From positions 5,246,501 through 5,310,500 of the forward strand of contig NC_134028.1 in the NCBI RefSeq assembly GCF_964204645.1: a DNA stretch of 64,000 bases. The letters are read 5' to 3'. A model generated the notes under the pieces. The model saw only the letters and a list, made by a program, of their open reading frames with translations. It did no database searches and had not been told where the DNA came from. Positions 10,662 to 22,185 of the stretch are shown here, in pieces. Position numbers and translations under genes: made by a program. Source of the stretch: Tubulanus polymorphus. Its lineage: Eukaryota; Nemertea; Palaeonemertea; Tubulaniformes; Tubulanidae. The first letter of the stretch is position 1, and each line of letters opens with the position of its first letter.

Positions 10662-13015
10662 TCAATTAGTCATGGGTAAAAATGACAATAAAAGACTAGC
10701 AAAGACACATGCCAGTATCACATCGACTAAAAGTCTCATTCCGCGCGATTGAGGCTTTTTGAACCTGCCTTGCTCTATATAATACTGTAACACTTCGTCC
10801 ATAGCGTTCTGTTTGGTGGGATTGTAACCCAATTCTGATCGAGCCTTTTCAATACTGAAATAATGAGTGATCCCTGTTTTGTATACCTGCAACAGAAGAA
10901 GAGGAGATTTAGTTTATTTATGAACGTAAGTCCTTTCTATCCGATTATGAAGAACCCCACCCCTAATTTTGTGTCTTATTAGACACAATATTGTATGTTA
11001 CAGACTGATAGTAAGTATTAATCATTTATGAACATGAATCATGATGTAAAGGACCAGGAAAAGCCACAAGTACTATTTGTTAAAGGATCTACAGTAGAAC
11101 CCGCTTAATTTGGATTATTTGGCACCAACAAAAATTCATCTGGTTTACAAAAAATCCGAATTAAAAGTCATTTCATTGTATATTAATGAACAAATGGACT
11201 GCAAATATTGTCGACTAAATCCGGATTAAGTGGGTTTGACTGTATTTTTTAATAAGTTAACATTTTGAATCAATAAAGGGTCTAAGTATTCTATTGTGAT
11301 AAAGGATGATAATGTAGTTACCTCAGTTCTGGTTAAAAGTGGTTGGAAGTTGTAAACTCGTCCAATTATGAAATGTAACCATTCTGTCAAAAATGCTGGA
11401 AAAAAATTCCAAAAATCATTTCAATCCGTATGAATAAACATCATAAATGAATACCAATGTAAGTGAATTACGTACCTATAAAAAACATGAAGTTAAACGG
11501 AAGTGAGACCTTCGGAAATGAGTAACCCAAACCTTCAACCTGAAAATCAAGATTACAATCTGAAGATATTTTCTCAATTCGAACCCTGACCCCTGTCCAA
11601 GCGTTCATACTAACCAAAGGTCTGAAGAATTCGAAATTGTTCACTGGTTTATTATCACAGATGAAATAAGCCTGACCAGCCTGAAAAAAGAAAGAATCGT
11701 ATTTTGATTAAGCGAAGCTGTCGTCCCCGTAAAGAGACTTGAACTAGTTATACTTACAGCTTTACAGGAGTGTTTTTCTGATAACTTTACGCCGGCTAAA
11801 TATTCAGCTTGTATCAGATTATCAGCGTGAAGAAAATCGACTAATGAATCTTTATCTCCGTACGTGAACACGAACAAACCCATCTCAATCAAAGACTGAA
11901 ATTAGAAATTAGGTTTTCTGATTAGAAAACCAGACCTCCGAGCTTCTTCCAGCCGCGGTCATTCGTCACAGTAATGAACCCAGTTCAACGATTGTCGAAG
12001 AACCACAGCGAGATGATCATAAAACAATGCAGTTTCTCATGGTTGTCATCTTATCGCAGTTCTACAAATCATATAACCCTCTAAACAGTTGATAATAACT
12101 GAAGGGTTAACTAAAGAATAAACTGAATCGACAGTTATCTGAAACAAACAACTGAAGCTGTGTCTCATATGACAAACAGCCAGCAGTATTTTATAGCCGT
12201 GGATGAACTGTTATGGTATCGATAAATCAATGAATAAATCAATGTAATCAATCGATTACTAACTATTATTCGCGGTAAATGGCGTTGTTCACCCGGTCCA
12301 TAAACTCCAGCAAGTCTCAGAGCGCACGTCTTCAACTCATCGCAGTCCGCGGCCAAAACTTTCTGCTCCGCTATTGACTTGGTACGACTATAATGGTCCG
12401 AATGCTGAATAAAAGACAACACGTTCTTTAAACACTGACACTCACTTAAATAACTACCGGTAAACCTATCTTCAGTAGTGGACCACAAAAAATCATACAA
12501 GTAGTGCGGCCCTTCAATTGGACTGAACTAATAGGACATTTCCACTTCAGTCAGTAGATCAAACATTGACTTAAAACCCTATCCGTGCTGACTAATGAAT
12601 CCCCTATAATTTGAAAATTTTGAAAAATTCCAGTCTAGTGGGTTGAATAATGGGAATACCACTATAGTGCATCTACACTGCGGTGCGATGTATCGTTAGA
12701 TATGTTTGACGGGTGCTGCCATCTTTCAATAGAGATAAAAACTAATAACATCAATACACCGCAATGCAGTGAACTAGCAAAATCCATCACCGATTCATAC
12801 ACCGCACCGCAGTGTAGACGCACTGAAAGAGTTTAAAAGATTCAACGTAACCGCAGCCAAATTAAATGGCTATTTTAAGAAAGCTTTGAAGATTGATACC
12901 TTGTTTAGAGGTAGATACGGTAATGTCTCATCGCCGTTGATTATTTCTTGCCCGCCGAACACCACATTATACGTACTCGTATAAACTAATCTACGCACAG
13001 TCTGTTTACGACATC
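10662..13015 (-). CDS. SDR42E1: SDR42E1-like extended short-chain dehydrogenase (3-beta-HSD family), C-terminal 273 residues
   Basis: NAD(P)-dependent oxidoreductase of the 3-beta-hydroxysteroid dehydrogenase/isomerase family, usually membrane-anchored; the substrate is not deducible here. Seven minus-strand exons join in frame: 13015-12900, 12404-12264, 11895-11758, 11680-11615, 11539-11476, 11395-11322 and 10886-10662. Order of motifs: [13 protein letters not shown] with the active-site Ser/Thr region; [14 protein letters not shown] containing the catalytic Yxxx[21 protein letters not shown]; a substrate-binding stretch with [11 protein letters not shown] and [41 protein letters not shown]; and a C-terminal hydrophobic segment ([19 protein letters not shown]), probably a membrane anchor. 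Human SDR42E1 has about 390 residues, so about 115 N-terminal residues (Rossmann GxxGxxG part) are missing. The 13015 exon starts two bases into a codon, so an upstream exon must exist; none was recognised. SDR42E2 is an alternative. Confidence 0.88.
11092..11242. mobile_element. Tc1/mariner-type MITE with TA duplication, in SDR intron
   Basis: A 151-bp element begins CAGTAGAACCCGCTTAATTT and ends with the diverged inverted form ATCCGGATTAAGTGGGTTTG plus ACTG. It is flanked on both sides by TA (11090-11091 and 11243-11244). CAGT termini and a TA target are typical of Tc1/mariner/pogo elements. There is no coding capacity. Confidence 0.75.
12665..12825. mobile_element. hAT-like MITE in SDR intron
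   Basis: Inverted ends of 28 bp (12666-12693 and 12797-12824) differ at two positions; both contain CTACACTGCGGTGCG. The outer bases TAGTG/CAGTG resemble hAT termini, but no 8-bp target duplication is visible, so the superfamily call is tentative. Confidence 0.55.
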
Positions 13016-13019
13016 CTGA

Positions 13020-14500
13020 AAATAAAAATCAACGTCTTCCCCATTTAAAAATTCTAATCGGCTGAAAATAGAAAGCGAACGCTAAAAAGGGGCGATATCG
13101 GATGGCATATTGTGAGTTTATCTGAAGGAAGATCGATGCATTACGGGGCTAGATTTGAGGTTTTTACGCTAAACTATAAGCCTCTCATTAATGAAACTAA
13201 AGGGTTGACTCGATAACATCAGCCGTTACCGATAAATAGAATAGAAGAAGTCCAAACCAAATCTAACTATATTAGAAAAAAAAGCAGGGGCAGCTCGATC
13301 AATATTTTTAGATCAAATAAAGTTAGGTTCTCACGATAAGTGTCAAAAGTGGTTTGAAATAGAATAGCTGAAAGCTGAGGAGTGGATGGAGTAATTGAAC
13401 TCTAAAAAGCTCAGTTGACGAGATGCACAGCAATGAGAGCTGCTACACATCGTTAGAGCGTTCAGTGAATTCTAAGCCTTCGTTTCTCCGTCAAAGTGCA
13501 CTTAATCTGGTCCATCAGGGTTTATGCAACAGGTTAATCTCGAGACCGAAATAATCTTTTTGCAGAGGATTAAACGAACTTCACATAAAGAACCTCGGGG
13601 GGGGGAGGCATAGATAGCACGTAACAAGAGAGTGAGAGAGAGAAGCGGGAGAGAGCAGAGAGATAGGAGAGGGAGAGAGGGAGAGGAGAGGGAGAGAAAA
13701 GAGAGGAGAGAAAAGAGGGAGAGGGAAGGAGAGAGAGGGAAGGAGAGTGAGAGGGAGAGAGCGGGGTAGGGAGTAAGAGAAAGAGAGATACAGAACGCAA
13801 TGACACGAAAAAAATTATCGAGTCAGTTCCATCATTCGAGACGAGATTGAGAATACGATCGAGGATCGCTTTTCAACCGAGCGCGGTTAGAAATGTCCGG
13901 CGTCGAGCGAAAAAAATATACGAGTCATTATTGGGATATTTGAGAACGGATTGAATGCGGACGAGTCTGTCGGGGGGGGGGGGGAGCGAGCGTAGCTGCA
14001 TCCAGCCGGCTGCTGAGCATCTTGCATTAAACGACATCGAACCGTACGATGCAATTACAGTAAGTAATGACAACGGAGCACAGAAAATGCAACAGTTGAT
14101 CACGGGGACCGAATTATTGGAAAAGACGACTCTAGACGCGCGGCGCTTTTCTTTTTATATCGTCTTATTTAACAAGACGACATGCCGACTAGAGTCGCGA
14201 GGAGGGGTTGCAGTTAAATCAGATCCATCCGAAAAACATTCGCTGAAATTAGAAAACCGACTCTACGCATTGATTCGGTCGTTAAAAGGTTCGACAGCCG
14301 TTCAATCCATAGAAACGCGCGCGCACGCGAAATACCATCGATTATAAATTACAGTTAATTCTCGACAATCACCGCGCGACTTTCCGTGACAACGAATTGA
14401 AGTGCAAACCGTAAATGATCATTTCTTCACACAAAACTAACCAATAGTTGAAATTGTCCACTCCACCCGATGAAGGCTAGTAGGGTATGCATATGCAGTA
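13020..14500. other. Non-coding upstream flank of SDR fragment, with GA-rich tract and G13 run
   Basis: 13625-13792 is a (GAGAGG)-type polypurine tract. 13972-13984 is a run of 13 G. The sequence after 13800 is CpG-richer (13850-14350) and could be promoter-like. An open stretch of 130 codons at 13955-14347 (+) starts at the G run and matches no family I recognise, so I treat it as chance. No exon for the missing SDR N-terminus was found. Confidence 0.4.
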
Positions 14501-15110
14501 GGAAAAATGAGGTTCCATTTTGAATATCGGAGCAGCCTCTGTTCGATGCATACTCCAAGGTTACATACTAGAATATATCTGATATATCAGGTACTCGAAT
14601 ATTTTGTATCGTAAAATTTCAATAAAGTTCTATTGTATTGTATTGTATCTGTAGCTCTGAAGATGAGGAGTCTTCAACAGCAAATGGAATCAACATTTGG
14701 TTGATAATTGATGGAATCAAGGAATCGATGTTTGCCGGCTTAGTAGAAGGACGGAAGAAGTATGAGGTTTCATTTTAGATATCGTGGAAGAATTGGAGAA
14801 AACTGCGTTGAATGCATACTCCATGGTTAAAGCAATTATCGAATCACCAGAGAATACATCGTAGCTCTGAAGATGAGAGCGTGTCTACAGCAGTCAATGG
14901 AATCAACAGTTGGTTTATAGTAAATGGAGGAATTAAGGAATGAATGCTCGGCACTCTTCAGATCATTAGGGATAGTGAACTGGACCCAATTTATCCCCAA
15001 GGACAACGTATTGACCTAGCACTTATTACAATAGGCACTGAGGAAGAAACCGATGAGTCTAATATACATATTGTAGTAGTTACAACTCTGGGCCTATCAT
15101 AGTTCTACAA
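14500..15110 (+). pseudogene. Decayed duplicated exon-like segments (SSEDE...NGIN-W motif)
   Basis: Two diverged copies of a composite unit. One part (14505-14575 and 14760-14832) contains ATGAGGTTYCATTTT and GCATACTCCAWGGTTA. The other (14652-14735 and 14863-14945) translates to SSEDEESSTANGINIWLIID and SSEDESVSTAVNGINSWFIV. A third relative of the second part lies at 15508-15570 (GSGSVVEYSINSWLSIEGID). The copies break at stops shortly after the motif, so they look like relics of tandem exon duplication. A short AATAAA plus (TTGTA)n tail at 14621-14650 resembles a retroposon tail. Family unknown. Confidence 0.35.
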
Positions 15111-15141
15111 TTCCTAGTTAAAAGTGACATTTCAACTTAAA

Positions 15142-15466
15142 CCGCGATCACACACGCACTTAAGCCTGCACCAAATTTTGCCCATGCCCGATTAGGATGT
15201 TAACAACTGTTCGCACGGGTGCCAAATGGACCGTTTCGCCCAGGTCAAATTTGGCCTGACCAAAAACGTCGGACCAGGCCCCGAGACTAATTTTAGCATG
15301 GGTTAGATTATGGCTTGTGAATTGCAACTGATTCTGGAAGTGATTCGCTTCACTTTGTCTAAGCATTGTTTAGTATCGAGTGAGTGGTCTAATTAGGCAC
15401 GGGCCAAATTTGACTCGGGCCTGATCCGTGCCAATTTGGCCCGGGACATCTTGGCTTTTAACTGCG
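15142..15466 (+). mobile_element. MITE family A, copy 1
   Basis: Begins CCGCGATCACACACGCACTT. Contains the family hallmarks GTTCGCACGGGTGCCAAATG, ACCAAAAACGTCGGACCAGG, a TGCAACTG...TTCGCTTCACTTTG block and AGGCACGGGCCAAATTTGAC. The right end is diverged. Strand denotes orientation within the family: + begins with the AGCCGCGATCACAC end. Confidence 0.7.
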
Positions 15467-15504
15467 GGTTCAGGCCCGACTCACAACCTGTCTATAAAAC
15501 TGGC

Positions 15505-15729
15505 TCTGGTAGTGTGGTAGAATATAGTATCAACAGTTGGTTATCAATTGAAGGAATTGATAATGAACCTCAGAGGAAGAGTGCTGCACTATTATACTGT
15601 AGTGTAGTGAACAGCGGTTGTAAAGAGTTGACAGGTGATTATTATAAAGACACTTTTGATCCATTACAGCATCGGGTGTTTCTCAGAAACAATGGACAGG
15701 ATAATCCGTTACCCGGGGATACTGATTAA
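15505..15729 (+). CDS. Possible terminal exon of an unrecognised gene (orphan), with polyA signal
   Basis: An open frame ends at TAA 15727-15729. It translates, after the adjoining MITE, to GSGSVVEYSINSWLSIEGID followed by about 50 residues that include LLYCSVVNSGCKELTGDYYK and end in NPLPGDTD. Residue composition is protein-like, and a canonical AATAAA follows at 15783-15788. The first 20 residues resemble the two duplicated segments upstream at 14652 and 14863. No start codon of its own is evident; the open frame also runs back through the MITE, so any true 5' splice boundary is uncertain (AG dinucleotides at 15470-15535 could serve). No known domain recognised. It may be a pseudogene remnant. 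Confidence 0.3.
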   Translation, partial: SGSVVEYSINSWLSIEGIDNEPQRKSAALLYCSVVNSGCKELTGDYYKDTFDPLQHRVFLRNNGQDNPLPGDTD

Positions 15730-17628
15730 ATAAGGTCGCCGCATTTTTACACTTTAACCGTCAAATGGAGTTCAGTTCAACCAATAAAAATCATATAAAC
15801 GCCAAACGCCTAGGATAGAACAATATTCCATCTTCATCAACAAGTCAGATAACCTGTTGAGGCTACATGGTTGACACGCAGTTTCCAGCTGTACGAGGCC
15901 AATCCAATCGTTCATGTCTTCGAGACATCAGCTACGACAACCTTCGACCTTATCCTTGGATGTCTAAGTTTATCTTGAGCTCCGGCAAATTTTCCAAATC
16001 ATTAAACATCCTCTTATTTCACATCACCCGAACCCACCGCATTACAATGAAAAACGAAAGCATGTCATGAACTCTGAAAAATTTCATCCACTTTACAATG
16101 TTGTTTGAGAGAGGTTTCAATGAAATGGATAAACTTGTGGCCGCGTATTTTTTTGATCGAAAGCAATTTGTATGCAATTTATATCTAGACAGTAGAACTT
16201 TCATTACTGGTAGTCGCGCGCATCTACTCAATAATTCCGTAGCAATTAAGACGCGGCAATATGTAAGACCGAAAATGTTCATTAACTCTGCGCTCAATAT
16301 TTCAAGCAGGCAGATGTTACCCATTACTACTCGGTCCTCCGCTAAACGCTTCAGTTAACTAAATGAAAGACTAAATCATATCTTTCAAATGACAATAATA
16401 ATGAACTGATAATATCGGTATCTATCTTCCCTGTTTTTGCATATTTCCTAACCTTGATGTAGCGGCAAAAATGGGGAAGAGCGGGTCGGAAGACATTATT
16501 CGGAAAATGTTGCGACGAAAAACCGATGTTCGCATCGGGATTTGAATTTGACGGTCGGTGAAGCCCGACGATGATGAGCTTGTGAATTGAAATATGGCAT
16601 GACAAATGGCAGTCGATCTTCTGTCCTCGCGCAGTTCAGACGATGGTTAAAACATTAACCACGGCGAATATTCGTAATCTACGCGTTAAATATTTGAGTC
16701 AGATCATCTCAGTTCGGGAGATGGACAGAGACCGACGACCGATGATGGGAATTAGGATGTTGAGATTGAGGAGAATGCAAGTCAATTAGGCTGTTTACTT
16801 CCACCACAGAATTTAAAATTCTAATCGATACCTTTGAAAAATTGCGGCAGTTTGTGAATTAGCATGATTTGTCTTAAGTCTGGAAAAGGGGCGAAAAATT
16901 CAAGGCTACCTTGCGTATGTAACAAATGCGTTCCCTAAGCTTTATAAGGAAATCAAACTGTTGCATTTTCGTAAAATGTATAAGCGTTTAAAACATAAGA
17001 ATGCTTGCCTGTTGAATGTGGATTTCAGAGGAAGGCTTTCCGTATATATCCAGGTTATCGGAGTGGAGAAAATGGTATAAACAGCACAAACGGACGCGGA
17101 ATAGAATTATCATTGCTTCAGAAGTTTCCCTCCGCTTCTTCAAAGGCTAAACTCTCGTATTTAGTTTTGTTCGGTTTGGTTGCAGGGGCGGCAAGGGAGC
17201 GAATGAACCAGCGCTCATCTCGGGCTAGCTGATTGTCAATTTACATCTTCGACTTCGAGTCATCGAGGCCTCTACTCTATCACGAAACTAGCAACGCGAC
17301 ACTTCACAATTCCGACCGAACAAAGAAGATAAATGTTCCAGAAAATGTCCTACGCCATTTTTATTGCCGACAACCGCGCGTAGCTACTCATTTCATTTGA
17401 CATGTGACATTCCGCCCGGCTAGTTGCTTGAAGCTTGATTATTGATAAACAACAATAACAAACCAAATGTGCGCATTTACCACTAACTGACCCCCCTAAC
17501 TAAATCACGCCAATATAGGTAACGATATAACTGGTAGTTAGCTACATGGAAGACATTATGTGACCGCATGATTACAAGCTACGCTTTGCTTAAGGGTAAA
17601 GACGTGTACCTCAGTTGAGATGCATGCA
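15730..17628. other. Unique non-coding stretch
   Basis: No gene recognised. Overlapping open frames on both strands at 16019-16358 are mutually antisense and show no family similarity. A CpG-richer patch at 16440-16780 is unique sequence. Confidence 0.4.
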
Positions 17629-17892
17629 AGCCGCGATCACACGAGCATTTTCGGCCCAACCAAAAACGTCGGACCAGGCCCGAGCCAAATTCTAGCATAA
17701 GACAAATGATTGCGTTTGAATTGCAACTGGAATCGGAAAATGACCCACTTCGCGTTGTTTGAGCATTGATTAGTATTGAGTGAATGGTCTGCATGTGGGT
17801 GCACTTTCTTACTAGGCACGGGCATAATTTGGCTCGAGCCTGATTCGTGCTAATTCAGCCTGGGCCAAATCGTCTCCATGTGATCACGACTG
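17629..17892 (+). mobile_element. MITE family A, copy 2 (complete ends)
   Basis: Left end AGCCGCGATCACACGAGCAT. Right end GGGCCAAATCGTCTCCATG followed by TGATCACGACT is the imperfect inverted counterpart. The central block includes ACCAAAAACGTCGGACCAGG and TTGAATTGCAACTGG. It lacks the AACTGTTCACACGGGTGCC segment present in longer copies. Confidence 0.8.
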
Positions 17893-20800
17893 TAGCATCT
17901 ACAAAGGTTAACTCCAAAACTGTTCCGCAAATGAAGTAAAGTTTACTTGGGTAAGGCTCATCAGGGTTAAGATGGGATAAAAGCCTTCTGTTCTTGATGT
18001 TCCTACAATACCCAAAACCTATCCTGATAAAAGATTGACGAAACTTCACTTCTTATAAAAAGAAAAATTCGTCCGAAAATGTTTTCCCAGTGGCTCGATT
18101 ATTATTCCACTTAATTCCGTCAAATCTGACTGTGAAAGATGAAAAATTCATTTACTTCTATATTCGTCTAGACCTGATGTAGAGAGGAATGATTTACCAA
18201 ATCAATCAAATAAATGAAACATAACTAGAAAGAAAGAGTTAGCATCAGACAGACATTCTTAGCGGATACCAAAGCAGCAAAAGTGACGATCAGTTGGCAG
18301 AGTCAATGTTCTGAACGCTTAGAAAAGAAAATGATGTCCTCGATTGTTTGTAAAAGTCGTCCCAGGGTGAATTGACGGAGCGGTCTCTGTTTTTGGATAT
18401 CGGAAACCGGTTGACAGATTTTTGCTTAGCGTCGCCGATCGGATAGATCAAAGATCGAGAAACGATAGTAAGGTAAGCCGTACCGTAACGGTATCGATTT
18501 CAAACGAAATACATGGAAATCAGAGAACATTGAATTATTTGATCCGCGTCTGAACGTCGATAAGAAAAGAGATAATTACAAACAACCGTACATAATAATG
18601 AAAGGACTCGGATGGGTGTGGCGAAAATAACTTCAAATCAAATCAATTTATTTTATTACGTAAATACAGACTTTGTAATTTGCACGCTTTCAAGTCGTTA
18701 GTCGAGGAGAAAAAAATATATGCACTTAACAGACGGGCTGGAAGATAGCTTTATCATTGAATTTAATTTCGATCGATATCGTAGATGTTTCATCTGTGTT
18801 AATGCGAAAATTGAGTCGGGTCATACTTCAAACCTACGTAGTTAAAATTTCCAGCGTCGATGTCACATTTTCACCTACGGAATCGGGGAAAAAACCCGCG
18901 CTTCGATTCGCATGGAATTCTGATATGCGTACAAAGGAAACTGGAAAATGTACGTTGCGCCCGACAGAGATATTGCGCCGCGCGCGCATAACCTCCTCGA
19001 GGGCAAGAGGCAATTCGAGAAGGAAATTAAGTACGAAATGTTGAAATAACATTTTAAAACGCATTTAAAAATCAATCTGGAAAATACTGCGCGCGCGGAC
19101 ACCGATCCACTTAGCGGCGCGGTGACTGTGTATTCGAAAATAAGGCATCAACCGGCTGTGATCAATTAGACAGGAAAATATGACTGTTACAATGTTTCGA
19201 TTGTCGGTAGATGGGATATCGTCACCTGGGGAAGTTGTCGACGAGTGATTTAAGTACATTAGTCACGGGTTCCGATTTCGAATTCTCAAAAGCCGTGTCA
19301 GCCGCTATTCGCGAACAATAGGCGGATATTGAAAAAACGTGTCGAAATAATAGTTAGTCATAAGAAATATGGAGAACATTTTTCCCCGCACCTATCAATA
19401 TTAAATGACGCTCCTACAATATCAAAGATGTTACATTGCACGACCTAAATTACTGATTAAGCTATATGCGAACATGTAGGTCTTATATCAAAGAAACAGC
19501 TGAAAGTGTTGTTACCTTAAAATTGCTTTCATGTTTTTTGAAAATGCGGGTAAAGTATCAGTCGATCATTTCATCATCGGAATTCAGCTGCGAATTAATA
19601 TCCGTTCAAGTAGAAAAAAAAAAACGACACAAATCGCGAAAGTTTTCGAAGTTTTTCCCCGGCGTTCGAAAAGTTTTCGCTCTATATACACTGGATTTAA
19701 AATGCAGATGAATCTAGTTCAGTCGTCGCCTAACAGTATCATTGTCATAGTCGTACACAAACACGTGGCACTATCTCATTGCCTTCAGTTGTGATGATGT
19801 GGTTTTCTTAAAACATAAATTCAATTGTGACAGTAAAAGTTAGTATCACATTGTCAAAACAAACACGACAATCATTTTTTTTCTAGATTATAAACAACCC
19901 GTGGTTTGAAATTCACAAAGGATCCTCTGATTTTTAAAAGTTACTTTCTGATATGCGTTGTAGCAGAAATACAGAGTCCTATTTTCGTATTTTTGATTAT
20001 TGTCAAATCCAGAGCCAACTATCCAACCCTATAAAGTAACTGAATACAATAAATTCCAAGACCTGATTCATGAAATAAAATTGGGGTTCTGAACCTTTCA
20101 TCTATATGAATATAGGAATAAAGAGCTATTAATTAAACTTATAGATTCAATCGGTATTTGACAGTTTTGGTAAACATTCAAGTCATCAGTCAACTCATCG
20201 CATGAATAGTGCTTATAGTAATTGAATATATTAATGATATTCTGCACTTGTATATTAATGAGTAGATAGTGTGGGCTATAACTCCTCTCTCCCTCTCTCT
20301 CTCTCTGCAGCATGCATAGTTTAGTGTGAAAGTCTATTTTGTCACAGTAATAGACAGACTTCACTTGACCAGGAATCGACATTAGGAAATCACATTCACA
20401 CCATCGACTGATTGAAGAGTCGCAGGTTATTTCCTTTTATTCACCTGTTGATACGATCTGTAACACACTCTCAATGATCCTCACACATTGTATCGCCAGC
20501 ATCGGCTAGATTTTTTATTGACACTTCGGGCTCATCTAAATCATGACTATGGTCAATTTTGATTATGTCACAAGATAGAGGCACTTTTTTTTAAAAAAGC
20601 ACATTATAGGAATCAAGCCCGATTTGTATTATAAGCTATTTTCAACCATTTTGATGAAAGGATTGGGGTTAAGGGGACAACAGGGCATCCTCAATCCTCA
20701 ACGAACAACTCATCCGACTGACTGACTGAGTGTACTTGGAAATTTACTCAGGAAATTTTCCTTAGCAAAGTTGATCTGAATCTTTTCTGAGTGCCTCACA

Positions 20801-21257
20801 TGAGGCATGTGTGGTATTCTGGTTCAGCCACTGTATTTGAAGTATTCGAAGTTTCATTTTCTATCATTTTGACAAAAATCTTGTTTGGATTGAAGACAGC
20901 AGTCCACGTTGAGCTTTAGTTCCTCGTGCTTCTGCCTTATCAACAACTGAAATCGGAATTCTGAACTTCTCTCGATCTCAAGCATATTCATGATAGTACT
21001 AAGGAGTGATAAAAGCCAATATTGAATTCTTCTTGCCAGCTATTTGGCCGTAAGAATGAAATTTATAGGACCATTTGCGCTTGTCGACAGTAATTGGATT
21101 TCGTTAAAAACTTCCTTAATCATTTGTTACAAGCATTTCTTCAAATATAAAATCCTGTACTGAAGTTTTGTATGGTAAGCTGGAAGAAGCTGTTTGTACG
21201 TGGTAGGGAGACAAGTTTGTGATCGAAGACTGCTCTCGTGTCAAGACCTGATATTAT
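17893..21257. other. Non-coding stretch with retroposon-like tail and CT microsatellite
   Basis: No gene recognised. 18631-18656 reads on the minus strand as an AATAAA-type tail followed by TTGATTTGATTTGAAG, typical of retroposon 3' ends. CpG-rich unique DNA lies at 18360-19260. (CT)n lies at 20282-20306. The remainder is AT-rich without repeats that I can support. Confidence 0.4.
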
Positions 21258-21487
21258 AGCCGTGATCACGCGGGGAGGATTTGGCCCGGGCAAATCGGAA
21301 TAGCTCAGGCCTCAGAAGTCAATTTTGGCCCGTACTCAAACAAAGCGAAGTGAGTCATTTCCGGAACCAGTTGCAATTCAGAGGCAATCATTTGGCTTGG
21401 GCCTGGTCAGACATCTTCGGTCAGGACAAACATGCACCGGTCCATTTGGTACCCGTGTGAACAGTTGTTCCGGGCCAAATGTTTGAC
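21258..21487 (-). mobile_element. MITE family A, copy 3
   Basis: Reverse orientation: begins AGCCGTGATCACGCG and carries AAGCGAAGTGAGTCATTTCC, ACCAGTTGCAATTC and ACCCGTGTGAACAGTTGTTC. It stops after CCGGGCCAAATG without the terminal GATCGCGGCT, so one end is lost. Confidence 0.75.
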
Positions 21488-22050
21488 GCCGGACTTCTCT
21501 TTGATTAGGACCTGGTCTTAAGTTTGTTATCGTGCGTCCTTGTCTTTGGTGTGCAACACGTCCTACGACCGGTACCTGGTATAACTGCTGCCAGTGTCAA
21601 CATGGAATCTCAATCTCAACCTACAAAACTAATACCAGGCACCTTTCGAACCCCGGTTTAATGCGTGCGGGTATAAGCAACAACCGGCGGGGCTTAGATC
21701 GAGATGACAACTGTCAGTAGAGTTAATGACGGTAAAGCCGCTGATAGCTTAATGAATATGATACATGAGTTGTTTAATGTTAGTTGAATCAGACTCGGCG
21801 ATACTCTCGACTCCAACACTCATCAATCATAAACCGAATTCACAATTTCCTTCAATCTGTCACTGTAGGTCAAAAATAAACATTCAACTGGATGTGATGA
21901 GACGTACAGCAATGTTCGAAGTCTAGATGCAGACGCTCTTTAAAGATAAGGAGTATTCCAGTCTTTGCATGAATAGTTGGAAGGGGTAGACCCACATCCT
22001 TCTTGGAAGGGATAGGATCGTTATACAAGCAGTGAGGGCTCCAGTCTTTA

Positions 22051-22185
22051 ACCGTGATCACATGATTTGGCAGGGGTCAAGCATGAGTCAAATTTGGCCC
22101 GTGCCTAATTAGAAGGCGCGTTCACACGTAAACCACTCACTCGATACTAAAAAATGCTTAGAGTGAAGTGAGTCATTTCCAGAAT
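22051..22185 (-). mobile_element. MITE family A, copy 4 (truncated)
   Basis: Starts ACCGTGATCACATGATTTGG, contains CAAATTTGGCCCGTGCCTAA and GTGAAGTGAGTCATTTCCAG, then loses similarity near 22185. About half of the element is missing. Confidence 0.65.

Noticed and set aside
13955-14347. 130-codon plus-strand open frame after the G13 run
   Set aside because: No domain, no splice context, and composition follows the CpG-rich DNA; an antisense frame overlaps it.
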